Source: JACCZX01 sp040003315 | Lineage (GTDB): Bacteria; Pseudomonadota; Gammaproteobacteria; Burkholderiales; Burkholderiaceae_F | Direction of reading: 5' to 3' | NCBI GenBank assembly: GCA_040003315.1 | Contig: JBDUCU010000014.1 | Coordinates: 1 to 39,553, forward strand | DNA length: 39,553 nt | Shown: in pieces, positions 9,294-17,583 of the stretch | Layout: every line of letters starts with the position of its first letter | Numbering within the stretch: the first letter of the stretch is position 1 | Translations under genes and position numbers: made by a program | Notes under the pieces: model-generated | Seen by the model: only the letters and a program-made list of their open reading frames with translations | Told to the model about the DNA's origin: nothing | The model's database searches: none

Positions 9294-10898
9294 ATGGACA
9301 AGAGAAATAAAGACAAGTCAGGTTCGGCAAGCACTCCCACGCACTATTCGGAAAGTCGGCGCAAATTTGTCGAAGCAACACTGCTAGCGACTACGGCTGC
9401 GGGAGCGGCGGGAATCCTTGGCAGCACACAGGCCTTCGCGCAAGCGGGGCCGAAGAAGGGCGGCGTGCTGAAACTCGCCGTACCCTCCGCCGCACGCCGG
9501 CTCGATCCGGCCATTCACGGCGCGAACGAGGAATTCATCATCAGTGCTGCGATCTTCGACAACCTGGTTCGCGTTGATGCGAAGCTGAATCCGCAGCCGG
9601 GACTCGCCACCGATTGGAAAGTCTCCGACGACGGCAAGAGCTGGACGTTCAACATTCGTCGCGGGGTCAAGTTTCATCACGGCCGTGAGCTGACGTCGAA
9701 GGACGTCGAGTTCACGATCAACCGTCTGCTGAATCCGCAGACGGCGTCGATGGGACGCAGCCTATTCGGGCTCGTGCAGAAGATCGAGACGCCGACGCCG
9801 AATTCGATCGTGTTCCATCTTTCCGACGCGTACGCCGACTTCCCGATGATGTTCGGCGCGGTGTACGCACGGATCATTCCATTCGATGCGGCCACTGACG
9901 TGTCGAAGATGCCGATCGGCAGCGGACCGTTCAAGATGAAGGAGTTCGTGCCGGCCGATCACGTGACGATGGTGCGTCACACCGAGTACTGGGAAAAGGA
10001 CGCGGCCGGCAATCAGCTGCCGTACCTCGACGAGTTCCGGCAGGTGACGATTCCTGAGCAGGCGGCGCAGATCGCGGCGCTGACCTCGGGCTTCATCCAC
10101 GTCCTGTGGGAAGCACCGCCGACCGCGATCTCGACACTGAAGGCGGATCCGAACGTGCGGATCCTCGAGACGAGCAGCCCCGGTTATCACGAGATCACGA
10201 TCTGGCAGAACCAGCCGCCGTTCTCGGATCAGCGGGTGATGCAGGCATTGAAGCTGAGCCTCGATCGCCCGCAGCTGATCAAGGCGGCGCTCGGCGGCTA
10301 TGGCACGCCGTCGAACGACAACCCGATCTCGTCGATCAGCCCGTTCTGGGTCGACACCGGGATGAAGCAGCGCGACGTCGCGAAGGCGAAGCAGCTGATG
10401 ACCGACGCCGGCTTCGGCAGCGGCGTCAACGTCGAGCTGATCACGACCAACGAGCGCGCGGGACTGGTCGAGTTCGCCGTCGGTGTCAAGGAGATGGCGG
10501 CGCCGGCGGGTTTCCGCATCGACATCAAGACTGTGCCGTACGATGTGTACACGGCGCGATACAACCGCAAGCATCCGTTCAACATGCAGAACTGGAACGG
10601 CCGGCCGACGATCGACGAGGCGCTGTATCCGTACTTCCATTCGAAGGGCAGCTACAAGGAGTTGTACAACTACAGCAATCCGGAAGTCGACAAGCTGCTC
10701 GACGACGGGCGCAAGGAAAGCAATCTCGCGAAGCGCAAGCAGATGTATGGGCGCGTCCAGCAGATCATCGCTGAGAGCGGGCCTGTCGTGATTCCGTATC
10801 ACAGGCCGTACATGGCGGGGCTGAACAAGGCGGTGCAGGCGTACGAGATTCACCCGATCAGATGGGTTGACGTTCGCCGAGTTTGGCTCAGCAGCTGA
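9294..10898 (+). CDS. Tat-type ABC transporter substrate-binding protein, family 5
   Basis: This is a periplasmic solute receptor of the SBP_bac_5 family, 534 residues from the ATG at 9294. An upstream in-frame TTG at 9276 is less likely, because AGGAG at 9284-9288 sits at the right distance for 9294. The N-terminus carries a twin-arginine signal (S-R-R-K-F-V at 21-26, a hydrophobic stretch, then AFAQ with likely cleavage after Ala49), so it is probably exported folded. Family motifs include RRLDPAIHGANEEF, LATDWKVSDDGKSW, VKFHHGRELTSKDVEF, IGSGPFKMKEFVPAD and DQRVMQALKLSLDRPQLIK. It heads the island operon and sits apart from the permeases by a 128-base gap with a hairpin. The ligand is unknown; peptide-like or amino-acid-derived compounds fit the neighbouring hydrolases. 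Confidence 0.9.
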   Translation: MDKRNKDKSGSASTPTHYSESRRKFVEATLLATTAAGAAGILGSTQAFAQAGPKKGGVLKLAVPSAARRLDPAIHGANEEFIISAAIFDNLVRVDAKLNPQPGLATDWKVSDDGKSWTFNIRRGVKFHHGRELTSKDVEFTINRLLNPQTASMGRSLFGLVQKIETPTPNSIVFHLSDAYADFPMMFGAVYARIIPFDAATDVSKMPIGSGPFKMKEFVPADHVTMVRHTEYWEKDAAGNQLPYLDEFRQVTIPEQAAQIAALTSGFIHVLWEAPPTAISTLKADPNVRILETSSPGYHEITIWQNQPPFSDQRVMQALKLSLDRPQLIKAALGGYGTPSNDNPISSISPFWVDTGMKQRDVAKAKQLMTDAGFGSGVNVELITTNERAGLVEFAVGVKEMAAPAGFRIDIKTVPYDVYTARYNRKHPFNMQNWNGRPTIDEALYPYFHSKGSYKELYNYSNPEVDKLLDDGRKESNLAKRKQMYGRVQQIIAESGPVVIPYHRPYMAGLNKAVQAYEIHPIRWVDVRRVWLSS

Positions 10899-10958
10899 TG
10901 TAAAACGACTGCGGCGATTTTCAGCTGCCAGCGGTCGCCCGGCCCACCGTTTCGCGAA

Positions 10959-10980
10959 AGCGATACGTAACGCTATCGCT
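10959..10980 (+). repeat. Hairpin between binding-protein and permease genes
   Basis: AGCGATA and TATCGCT form a perfect 7-bp stem around an 8-base loop, in the gap after the binding-protein gene. It has no T-run. In family-5 operons such a hairpin commonly stabilises the upstream message so that receptor outnumbers permease; that role is inferred here. Confidence 0.4.
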
Positions 10981-11026
10981 GCTGCTGTTCTACGTGCTTC
11001 GATAACCAAGGACTGATCCAAAGACC

Positions 11027-11974
11027 ATGTCGCTCGGCGTCTTCATCATCCGCCGGCTGCTGTTTTCGTTGTTGGTCCTGCTGATCGTATCGGTCGTGGT
11101 CTTCGTCGTCGTGCAGGTTCTTCCCGGCGACGTCGCCTCGATGATCCTCGGCACCGACGCAACGCCCGAAGACGTCGAGACGATGCGTGAGAAGCTCGGG
11201 CTCAACCGTCCCGCGCACATCCGCTATCTCGAATGGATCGCCGGCGCCGTGCGCGGCGACTGGGGAACATCACTGCGATTGAACCAGCCGGTCGCGCCGC
11301 TGATCTTGACGCGGCTCGCGAATTCGGCTGTGCTCGCGGCGCTGGCGGTGATCATCGCCGTGCCGCTCGCGATCGGCCTTGGTATCTACGCCGGACTGCG
11401 TCAAGGTCGCGTCGCAGATCGCGTGATCGCACTGGTCACCTTGATTGGAACCTCTCTCCCCGAATTTGTCTGGGGCAACCTGCTGATCATCATCTTCGCG
11501 TTCTGGCTGCAATGGCTGCCACCTTCATCGCTGATGGATGCCGGTGATTCGATGTTCGCGCACTTCAAGCTGCTGATCCTGCCGACGCTGACGTTGACGC
11601 TGGTGATGCTCGCGTACACGAGCCGGATGACGCGCACCAGCATGATCGACGTGATGGAGCGCAACTTCATCCGTACCGCGCGGCTGAAGGGCATCGGCGA
11701 GCGCAAGGTGATCTTCCGCCACGCCCTGCCGAACGCGCTGCTGCCGACAATCACGATCGTCGCAATGAACATCGGGTGGCTGATGGGCAGCCTGGTCATC
11801 GTCGAGACCGTGTTCAGCTATCCAGGCCTCGGCCGCACGATGGTGTTCGCGGTCAGCAACCGCGACGTGCCGATGCTGCAGATGACGGTCCTGTTGACGG
11901 CGGGGATCTACTGCGTCGCCAACCTGGTCGCCGACGTTCTGTACGCCTATCTGAATCCGCGCGTCCGGTACTGA
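11027..11974 (+). CDS. Peptide-type ABC transporter permease, DppB-like
   Basis: This is a 315-residue inner-membrane permease of the DppB/OppB family with about six membrane segments. The N-terminus (FIIRRLLFSLLVLLIVSVVVF) is the first membrane span. Next come the family sequences VQVLPGDVASMILG, REKLGLNRPAHIRYLEWI and GDWGTSLR, and the EAA-type coupling loop RTARLKGIGERKVIFRHALPNAL that docks on the ATPase. The C-terminus is VADVLYAYLNPRVRY, the standard ending. It is 6 bases upstream of the partner permease. It pairs with that permease and with the fused ATPase to import the ligand captured by the Tat-type receptor. Confidence 0.93.
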   Translation: MSLGVFIIRRLLFSLLVLLIVSVVVFVVVQVLPGDVASMILGTDATPEDVETMREKLGLNRPAHIRYLEWIAGAVRGDWGTSLRLNQPVAPLILTRLANSAVLAALAVIIAVPLAIGLGIYAGLRQGRVADRVIALVTLIGTSLPEFVWGNLLIIIFAFWLQWLPPSSLMDAGDSMFAHFKLLILPTLTLTLVMLAYTSRMTRTSMIDVMERNFIRTARLKGIGERKVIFRHALPNALLPTITIVAMNIGWLMGSLVIVETVFSYPGLGRTMVFAVSNRDVPMLQMTVLLTAGIYCVANLVADVLYAYLNPRVRY

Positions 11975-11980
11975 CCCACG

Positions 11981-12946
11981 ATGCCGACGCTGCCTTCCGT
12001 CAGTACCAATACGCCCGTGCTTACAACGGCGACGGCGGCGTCCGAGACTTTTGCCGCGACTGCCTCATCCGCCGCAGCATCGGCCTTCGCCGCGCCTCCA
12101 CTCGGCGGCCGTTCGTTCTTCGCATTGCTGCGCAAATCGCCAGACCTCGTCATCGGTGCCGCGCTGCTACTGCTGCATCTGACGTTGATCATTCTCGGCC
12201 CGTTCGCGACGCCGTATCCGTACACCGAGTTCCACATGACAGATGCGCTGCAAGCCCCATCGCTCCAATACTGGTTCGGCACCGACCAGTTCGGCCGCGA
12301 CGTGTTCAGCCGCGTCGTCTACGGCGCGCACGGTACGCTGCTGTTGTCGACCGCGGCGACCGCACTCGGCGTCGGGCTGGGTGTCTCGATCGGGATGGCG
12401 GTCGGCTATCGCGGCGGCAGGGTCGACGAGTTCGTAATGCGGATCATGGACGGGATGCTGTCCTTTCCGTCGCTGCTGCTCGCGATGCTGATCATGTCGT
12501 CGCTGGGACCGAGCCGGATCAACGTGATCATCGCGATCATGATTGTATTCATCCCGCGGTCGACGCGCGTGCTGCGTAGCGTCACGCTTGGATTGAAGAA
12601 CCTCGAATTCGTTGAAGCGGCGAAAGTACGCGGCGAGTCGGCATTCTGGGTGATTACGCGCGAGCTGCTGCCGAACGCGCTCGGGCCGATCGTCGTCGAG
12701 CTCGCGATTCGGTTGTCCTTCGCGATCCTGCTGTCGACGTCGCTCGGCTTCATTGGCATTGGCGTTCAGCCGCCCGAGCCAGACTGGGGATTGATGGTCA
12801 GCGAAGGCCGGCAGTATCTGCAAACCGCACCGTGGCTGATGTTCTTCCCGGCACTTGCGATCTCGACCGCAGTGATAGGCGCGAACCTGTTCGGCGACGG
12901 CATCGGCGCGCGGCTCGCATATCGCGGTGGACGAAACGACCTATGA
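11981..12946 (+). CDS. Peptide-type ABC transporter permease, DppC-like
   Basis: This is a 321-residue inner-membrane permease of the DppC/OppC family. It has a low-complexity Ala/Thr/Ser-rich N-terminal extension of about 40 residues before the first membrane span (LVIGAALLLLHLTLIILGPF). Family landmarks are FGTDQFGRDVFSRVVYGA, the loop EFVEAAKVRGESAFWVITRE continuing into LLPNALGPIVVELA, and FIGIGVQPPEPDWGLMVSEG. Its stop codon overlaps the ATPase start (ATGA at 12943-12946), so translation of the two is coupled. Together with the DppB-like protein it forms the translocation channel. Confidence 0.93.
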   Translation: MPTLPSVSTNTPVLTTATAASETFAATASSAAASAFAAPPLGGRSFFALLRKSPDLVIGAALLLLHLTLIILGPFATPYPYTEFHMTDALQAPSLQYWFGTDQFGRDVFSRVVYGAHGTLLLSTAATALGVGLGVSIGMAVGYRGGRVDEFVMRIMDGMLSFPSLLLAMLIMSSLGPSRINVIIAIMIVFIPRSTRVLRSVTLGLKNLEFVEAAKVRGESAFWVITRELLPNALGPIVVELAIRLSFAILLSTSLGFIGIGVQPPEPDWGLMVSEGRQYLQTAPWLMFFPALAISTAVIGANLFGDGIGARLAYRGGRNDL

Positions 12947-15066
12947 GTGCGGTCCGGCAATCCAATCCAAGCGATTCGGTGCTGCGGGTCTTCAACCTGT
13001 CGATCGAATACCGGACGCGGGGCGGCATCGTGCGTGCCGTGCGCGACATGTCGTTTTCAATCGGCCGCGGCGAGACGTTCGGTGTCGTCGGTGAATCGGG
13101 CTCCGGCAAGAGCACGCTCGCCTTCGCCGTGATGGGCTACCTGAGCTCGAACGCGCAGGTGTCGGGCGGGCGCATCGATTACCAGGGCGAGGACCTGCTC
13201 GCGATGCCGCGCGAGCGCTGGGACGCATTGCGTGGCGCGCGGATCGCGATGGTCTATCAGGACCCGATGAGCTCGCTCAACCCGTCGATCATCGTGGGCG
13301 AGCAAGTCTCCGAGGCGATCACGTCGCACGAGCCGGTATCGGCGAAGGTCGCGCGCGATCGAACGCTTGAATTGTTCGCCGCAGTCAACATGCCGGAGCC
13401 GGCCGCGATTTTCCGCCGCTATCCGCATCAACTGAGCGGTGGCCAGCAGCAGCGTGTTCTGATCGCAATGGCGCTCGCGAACAATCCCGACCTGCTGATC
13501 ATGGACGAGCCGACGACGGGACTCGACGTAACGACCGAGGCGCAGATCCTCGACCTCATAGCCGAACTGAAGCGCTCGTTCTCGTCGGCGATCCTATACA
13601 TCAGCCACAACCTCGGTGTCATCGCGCGAATCAGCGACCGGATCGCGGTGATGTACGCGGGGCAGATAGTCGAGCAGGGATCGGTGCGCGAGGTCTTCCG
13701 GCGCCAATTGCATCCGTACACCGCGGGCTTGTTCGAATGTCTGCCGAACCTCGACTTCGGGCGGAAGGATCGCGCGCTAAAGCTGATTCAGGGAATGATC
13801 CCGGACCTCGCGCGATTGCCGGCCGCGTGCAGCTTTGCGCCGCGCTGCCCACATGCGCGCGAGCGCTGCCACAACGAGGCGCCGACGCTGGCGGAAGTCG
13901 TGCCCAGGCATTGGAGCCGCTGCCTGTTCTGGCGCGAGCAGGAAGTGGAGCGCGCGCAACGCGAGGCGAGATCGGCTGTTCCCGAAAGCGCGACAACCGC
14001 AATGCCAGCGACCGGAGCGACCGCGGAAAACGGCGCGAACGCCGCGCCCAGGCGTCCGTTGCTCGCCGTCGACAACCTCTCGCGCGACTACATCGACGGC
14101 AAGAAGCTGCTCGGTATCTTCGGCCGGGAGCGAATCGTCCACGCACTCGACGGCGTCACCCTCGAGCTCGCGCCCGACGAGACGCTGGCGGTTGTCGGTG
14201 AGAGTGGCTGCGGCAAGACGACGCTCGCGCGCTTGATCGTGGGTCTGGTCGAACCGACACATGGCACGATCCTGTTCGACGGTAACGAATTGGAAGGCAG
14301 CGCGGCCGAGCGCGAGCGCGACGTGCGGCGCCGGCTGCAAATGGTGTTCCAGAACCCCGACTCGACATTGAATCCGAAGCGCTCAATCGGGCAGGCGCTG
14401 GCGCGGCCGCTCGCGCTGTTCCGTGGATTGTCGGGAGCACAAGCAGTCGATGAGGCGACGAAGCTGTTGCGCGCCGTGCGGCTCGACGAGCGCTATCTCG
14501 ACCGGCTGCCGAATCAGCTTTCAGGCGGCGAGAAGCAGCGCGTCGGCATCGCGCGCGCATTCGCGACGAATCCCGACTTGATCGTCTGCGACGAGCCGGT
14601 GTCTGCGCTCGACGTGTCGGTTCAGGCGGCGATCCTCAACCTGCTCGGTGACCTGCAGGCGCGCGCCCACACCGCGTACCTGTTCATCTCCCATGACATG
14701 AGCGTGGTCCGTTATCTCGCCGATCGTGTGGCGGTCGTGTATCTCGGCAAGATCGCCGAGATCGGTCCTGTCGAGCGTGTGTTCGCGCCGCCATGGCATC
14801 CGTATACGGAGGCGCTGCTGTCGGCGATTCCGGTGCCGGATCCCGATGCGGAGGTAACACCGATCCGGCTCGAGGGTCCGGTGCCGTCCGCCGCGAATCC
14901 GCCGTCCGGCTGTGTTTTCCATACACGTTGTCCACGCAAGATCGGTGCGATCTGCGAGCAACAGACACCGCCGGCGCGGCCAGGGCTGGACGGTCACACA
15001 ATTGTCTGCCACATCCCGCTCGACACGCTGACTTCCGTACAGAAGCCGTTCACCCATCGGAGTTGA
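12943..15066 (+). CDS. Fused double ATPase of the peptide-type ABC transporter (DppD-DppF in one chain)
   Basis: This is a cytoplasmic ATP-binding protein of 707 residues from the ATG at 12943, chosen because it overlaps the previous stop in the usual ATGA arrangement. It contains both nucleotide-binding domains that are separate DppD and DppF proteins in most systems. Domain one has Walker A GESGSGKST (about 50-58), signature LSGGQQQR and Walker B DEPTTGLDVT. It also has the C-terminal oligopeptide/dipeptide transporter extension (CSFAPRCPHARERC). After an Ala/Thr-rich linker, domain two has GESGCGKTT (about 418), LSGGEKQR, DEPVSALDVS and the matching extension (GCVFHTRCPRKIGAIC). The Cys clusters in both extensions are typical of the family, where some members carry an iron-sulfur cluster. 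It powers the transporter encoded just upstream. Confidence 0.93.
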   Translation: MSAVRQSNPSDSVLRVFNLSIEYRTRGGIVRAVRDMSFSIGRGETFGVVGESGSGKSTLAFAVMGYLSSNAQVSGGRIDYQGEDLLAMPRERWDALRGARIAMVYQDPMSSLNPSIIVGEQVSEAITSHEPVSAKVARDRTLELFAAVNMPEPAAIFRRYPHQLSGGQQQRVLIAMALANNPDLLIMDEPTTGLDVTTEAQILDLIAELKRSFSSAILYISHNLGVIARISDRIAVMYAGQIVEQGSVREVFRRQLHPYTAGLFECLPNLDFGRKDRALKLIQGMIPDLARLPAACSFAPRCPHARERCHNEAPTLAEVVPRHWSRCLFWREQEVERAQREARSAVPESATTAMPATGATAENGANAAPRRPLLAVDNLSRDYIDGKKLLGIFGRERIVHALDGVTLELAPDETLAVVGESGCGKTTLARLIVGLVEPTHGTILFDGNELEGSAAERERDVRRRLQMVFQNPDSTLNPKRSIGQALARPLALFRGLSGAQAVDEATKLLRAVRLDERYLDRLPNQLSGGEKQRVGIARAFATNPDLIVCDEPVSALDVSVQAAILNLLGDLQARAHTAYLFISHDMSVVRYLADRVAVVYLGKIAEIGPVERVFAPPWHPYTEALLSAIPVPDPDAEVTPIRLEGPVPSAANPPSGCVFHTRCPRKIGAICEQQTPPARPGLDGHTIVCHIPLDTLTSVQKPFTHRS

Positions 15067-15067
15067 A

Positions 15068-16324
15068 ATGTCCGCAACAGCAACACCAGAGAAGACTGCA
15101 CCAAATGCAACGAAGGCATTGCGTCATTGGTTGTACGCACAGCGAAACGAGATGCTCGAATTTGTTCATAGTCTCGTTGACATCGAGAGCTACGCGACGC
15201 AGGTTGGCGGCACCAATGCGGTCGGCGACAGGCTGTGCAACGAGCTGGAAGGCATCGGCTATAAAACCGAACGCGTGCGCGGCGCGGCGCTCGCGCCGGA
15301 GCGCAAGTGGCTCGAGGAATTTATGCTGCCCGGTTTTGACCGCACGCAGCTGGGCTTTCAGCGTGTCGCGCGATGGAGCGGCGACGGTCACGGCCGTGCG
15401 CTGATCCTCGGCGATCTCGACACGGCGTTCGTCCCAGGCAAGGGCTTTCCGTTCTCGATCGACGGAGATCGCGCACTCGGTCCTGGCATCGCCGATATGA
15501 AGGGCGGCCTTACGGTCGCTGTGTACGCGCTGAAGGCCTTGCAGGCCACAGGCCTTAACAATCTAAAAGAGATCACGTGCGTGTTCAGCGCCGATGAACA
15601 GGGCGGCAGCCTCGATGCGCGCAAGCCGATCGAGGACGCGGCCGCGCATTCGGACTGGGTGTTCTGCGTGGAATGTGCGCGCGAAGGCGGCAAGCTGATA
15701 GGCTCGCGCGCCCAGATCGGCGTCGCGAAGCTCGAAGTGTTCGGCCGCGACGCGCATGCCGGCAGCGCGTATGCGAAAGGGATCAGCGCGATCGAGGCGA
15801 TGGCGCGCAAGGTGCAGGCAATTCATGCGCTGACTGATCCGGAGCGCGAGATCTACCTATGCGTCGGACAGATTAACGGTGGCTGGCGGCGCAGCGTGAT
15901 CCCTGGGTACTGCATGTGCACGATCGACATCCGTACGCCGGGCCCCGACGCCTGGAACGAAGTCGAGTCGAAGCTGCGAGCGATCGCGGCGAACGTCGAG
16001 CTGCAGGGCTCGCATTCGACGTTCCTGATTGATTCGCACCGGCCCGGCGTGCAGTGGACGAACAAGACCGACAAGCTGATCGGCATTACGAAGAAAGCGG
16101 GCGCCGAGTTCGGACTCGACTTCGGCGTGCTGCGCTCGCCCGCCGCGGGCAGCTCCGCGTTCGTCGGCCCGATGGATCTGCCGTGTCTCGACGGGATGGG
16201 TCCGATGGGCGGCGACCTGATGACGACCAACGAGCACATCGTGATCTCGTCTATGGTCGAGCGCGCGACGTTGCTCGCGGCGACGCTGCACAAGCTGGGG
16301 GCAGGGGCGTGGGACAAGGCTTGA
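15068..16324 (+). CDS. M20-family hydrolase paralogue 1, with several metal-ligand substitutions
   Basis: This is a 418-residue cytoplasmic protein of the M20 metallohydrolase family (carboxypeptidase G2, ArgE, amidohydrolase relatives). The ATG lies 1 base after the ATPase stop. Some family positions are kept: ADMKGG with Asp143, Glu202, and DAHAG with His230. Others differ. The usual G-H-x-D-T reads G-D-L-D-T at 115-119, the usual D-E-E reads D-E-Q at 176-178, and the final ligand His of the G-G-x-x-H motif is Met385. The S-D-A-N region is also changed (AAGSSAF). The catalytic base Glu177 is retained. It pairs with the next gene, a clear paralogue. It may act as a hydrolase with one metal, or as a non-catalytic partner; this is inference. 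Confidence 0.85.
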   Translation: MSATATPEKTAPNATKALRHWLYAQRNEMLEFVHSLVDIESYATQVGGTNAVGDRLCNELEGIGYKTERVRGAALAPERKWLEEFMLPGFDRTQLGFQRVARWSGDGHGRALILGDLDTAFVPGKGFPFSIDGDRALGPGIADMKGGLTVAVYALKALQATGLNNLKEITCVFSADEQGGSLDARKPIEDAAAHSDWVFCVECAREGGKLIGSRAQIGVAKLEVFGRDAHAGSAYAKGISAIEAMARKVQAIHALTDPEREIYLCVGQINGGWRRSVIPGYCMCTIDIRTPGPDAWNEVESKLRAIAANVELQGSHSTFLIDSHRPGVQWTNKTDKLIGITKKAGAEFGLDFGVLRSPAAGSSAFVGPMDLPCLDGMGPMGGDLMTTNEHIVISSMVERATLLAATLHKLGAGAWDKA

Positions 16325-16335
16325 CGAGGACCAAC

Positions 16336-17583
16336 ATGACCGACGAAGCAACGAAGAAAATCCACGCCTGGATGCAGGCACACGAGTCCGAGTTGATCGC
16401 ATTCCTGCAGCGGCTCGTCGATATCGACAGCGCGACCGAGCTGCGCGACGGCGTCGAGACGGTCGCACGTTTGATGGAAGACACGATGCGCGGCATCGGC
16501 TTTGCCGTCACGCGGCGCGAAGTTGCGCCGCCGCCGGAGCAATGGATCTACGACGCGTTCATGGCCGATCGCGGCGACGCGGGGATCGCTCCGGCCGTCG
16601 AGTGCCGCCTGCGCGGCGGTACCGGCAAGGGGCGCCTGCTGATGATGGGTCATATCGACACCGCATTTCCGGTGGGCGCGCCGGCGACGAATCCGTTTCG
16701 GATTGACCATGCGAAGAAGCGCGCCTACGGTCCCGCGGTCGCGGACATGAAGGGCGGCGACGCGGGGATCGTGTTCGCTTGCCGCGCGCTCGTCGAGACA
16801 GGTGTCGCGCGCCCCGAGCAGATCACGGTGATCTTCGACACCGACGAGCAGGGCGGCAGCGTGCGCTCGCGGCCGCTGATCGAGGCCGAAGCGCGTCAGT
16901 CTGACTGGGGACTCGTGACCGAAGCGGGGCGCGTCGGCGGCGAAGCCGTCGGCCAGCGTGCAGGCATCGCGATTGGCGAAATCATCATCGACGGCGTCGA
17001 GGCGCATCTCGGAACCGGATTTCGCACCGGCCGCAGCGCGATCGAGGCGATGTGCCGCAAGGTGATCGCGCTGCACAAGCTGCACGATCCGGACAACGGC
17101 GTGCTTCTGAACGTTGGCGAATTCAATGGCGGCACTCGACGCAACCTATACGCAGGACGCTGCATCGCACGAATGGATATTCGCTGCGTCGACAAGGCGG
17201 CTTGGGAACGCACGAAGGCGAGCATCGAAGCAATCGCTGCGGCGAACGATCTGGCCGGCACGACGACGACAATGAAACTGCAGCAGCACCGGCCTCCGAT
17301 GCCGTGGACACAGGAGACGCGTCGGATGGCCGAGCTCGTTCGCGAGACGGGCGCTGCAATGGGCGCGAACATCGACACGATCGCGACGATGGGTGGATCC
17401 GATGCAAACATCATCGCGTCGCAGGGTGTGCCGACGTTGTGCGGACTCGGACCGGTGGGCGGCGCGATCATGACGCGCGACGAATACATCGAGTTGCCGA
17501 CACTAGTGGAGCGGGCGGCGCTGCTCGCGGCGCTGGCGCATAAGCTCGGGACGGGCGGCGTTAAGGTGCGCAAACATGGATGA
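16336..17583 (+). CDS. M20-family hydrolase paralogue 2
   Basis: This is a 415-residue cytoplasmic M20-family protein. The ATG at 16336 is chosen over upstream in-frame codons because GAGGA at 16326-16330 precedes it and it follows the previous stop by 11 bases. It keeps G-H-I-D-T (His106, Asp108), ADMKGG (Asp137), catalytic Glu171, Glu196 and His224 (VEAHLG), plus SDANII. As in its neighbour, the Glu of D-E-E is Gln172, and the final His ligand (G-G-G-A-H in CPG2-like proteins) is Met379 in GPVGGAIMTRDEY. It is therefore the more complete of the pair but still unusual. Its last 8 bases overlap the MmgE/PrpD gene. Likely substrates are N-acyl or N-carbamoyl amino acids or dipeptides, by family only. 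Confidence 0.88.
   Translation: MTDEATKKIHAWMQAHESELIAFLQRLVDIDSATELRDGVETVARLMEDTMRGIGFAVTRREVAPPPEQWIYDAFMADRGDAGIAPAVECRLRGGTGKGRLLMMGHIDTAFPVGAPATNPFRIDHAKKRAYGPAVADMKGGDAGIVFACRALVETGVARPEQITVIFDTDEQGGSVRSRPLIEAEARQSDWGLVTEAGRVGGEAVGQRAGIAIGEIIIDGVEAHLGTGFRTGRSAIEAMCRKVIALHKLHDPDNGVLLNVGEFNGGTRRNLYAGRCIARMDIRCVDKAAWERTKASIEAIAAANDLAGTTTTMKLQQHRPPMPWTQETRRMAELVRETGAAMGANIDTIATMGGSDANIIASQGVPTLCGLGPVGGAIMTRDEYIELPTLVERAALLAALAHKLGTGGVKVRKHG

Noticed and set aside
9762..11021. A 419-codon minus-strand frame opposite the Tat-type binding protein
   Set aside because: Same reason: low-complexity Arg/Leu/Asp composition and no motif, while the plus strand carries clear family-5 receptor sequences.
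15853..17085. A 410-codon minus-strand frame opposite the M20 genes
   Set aside because: Composition typical of an antisense shadow; both M20 genes are convincing on the plus strand.
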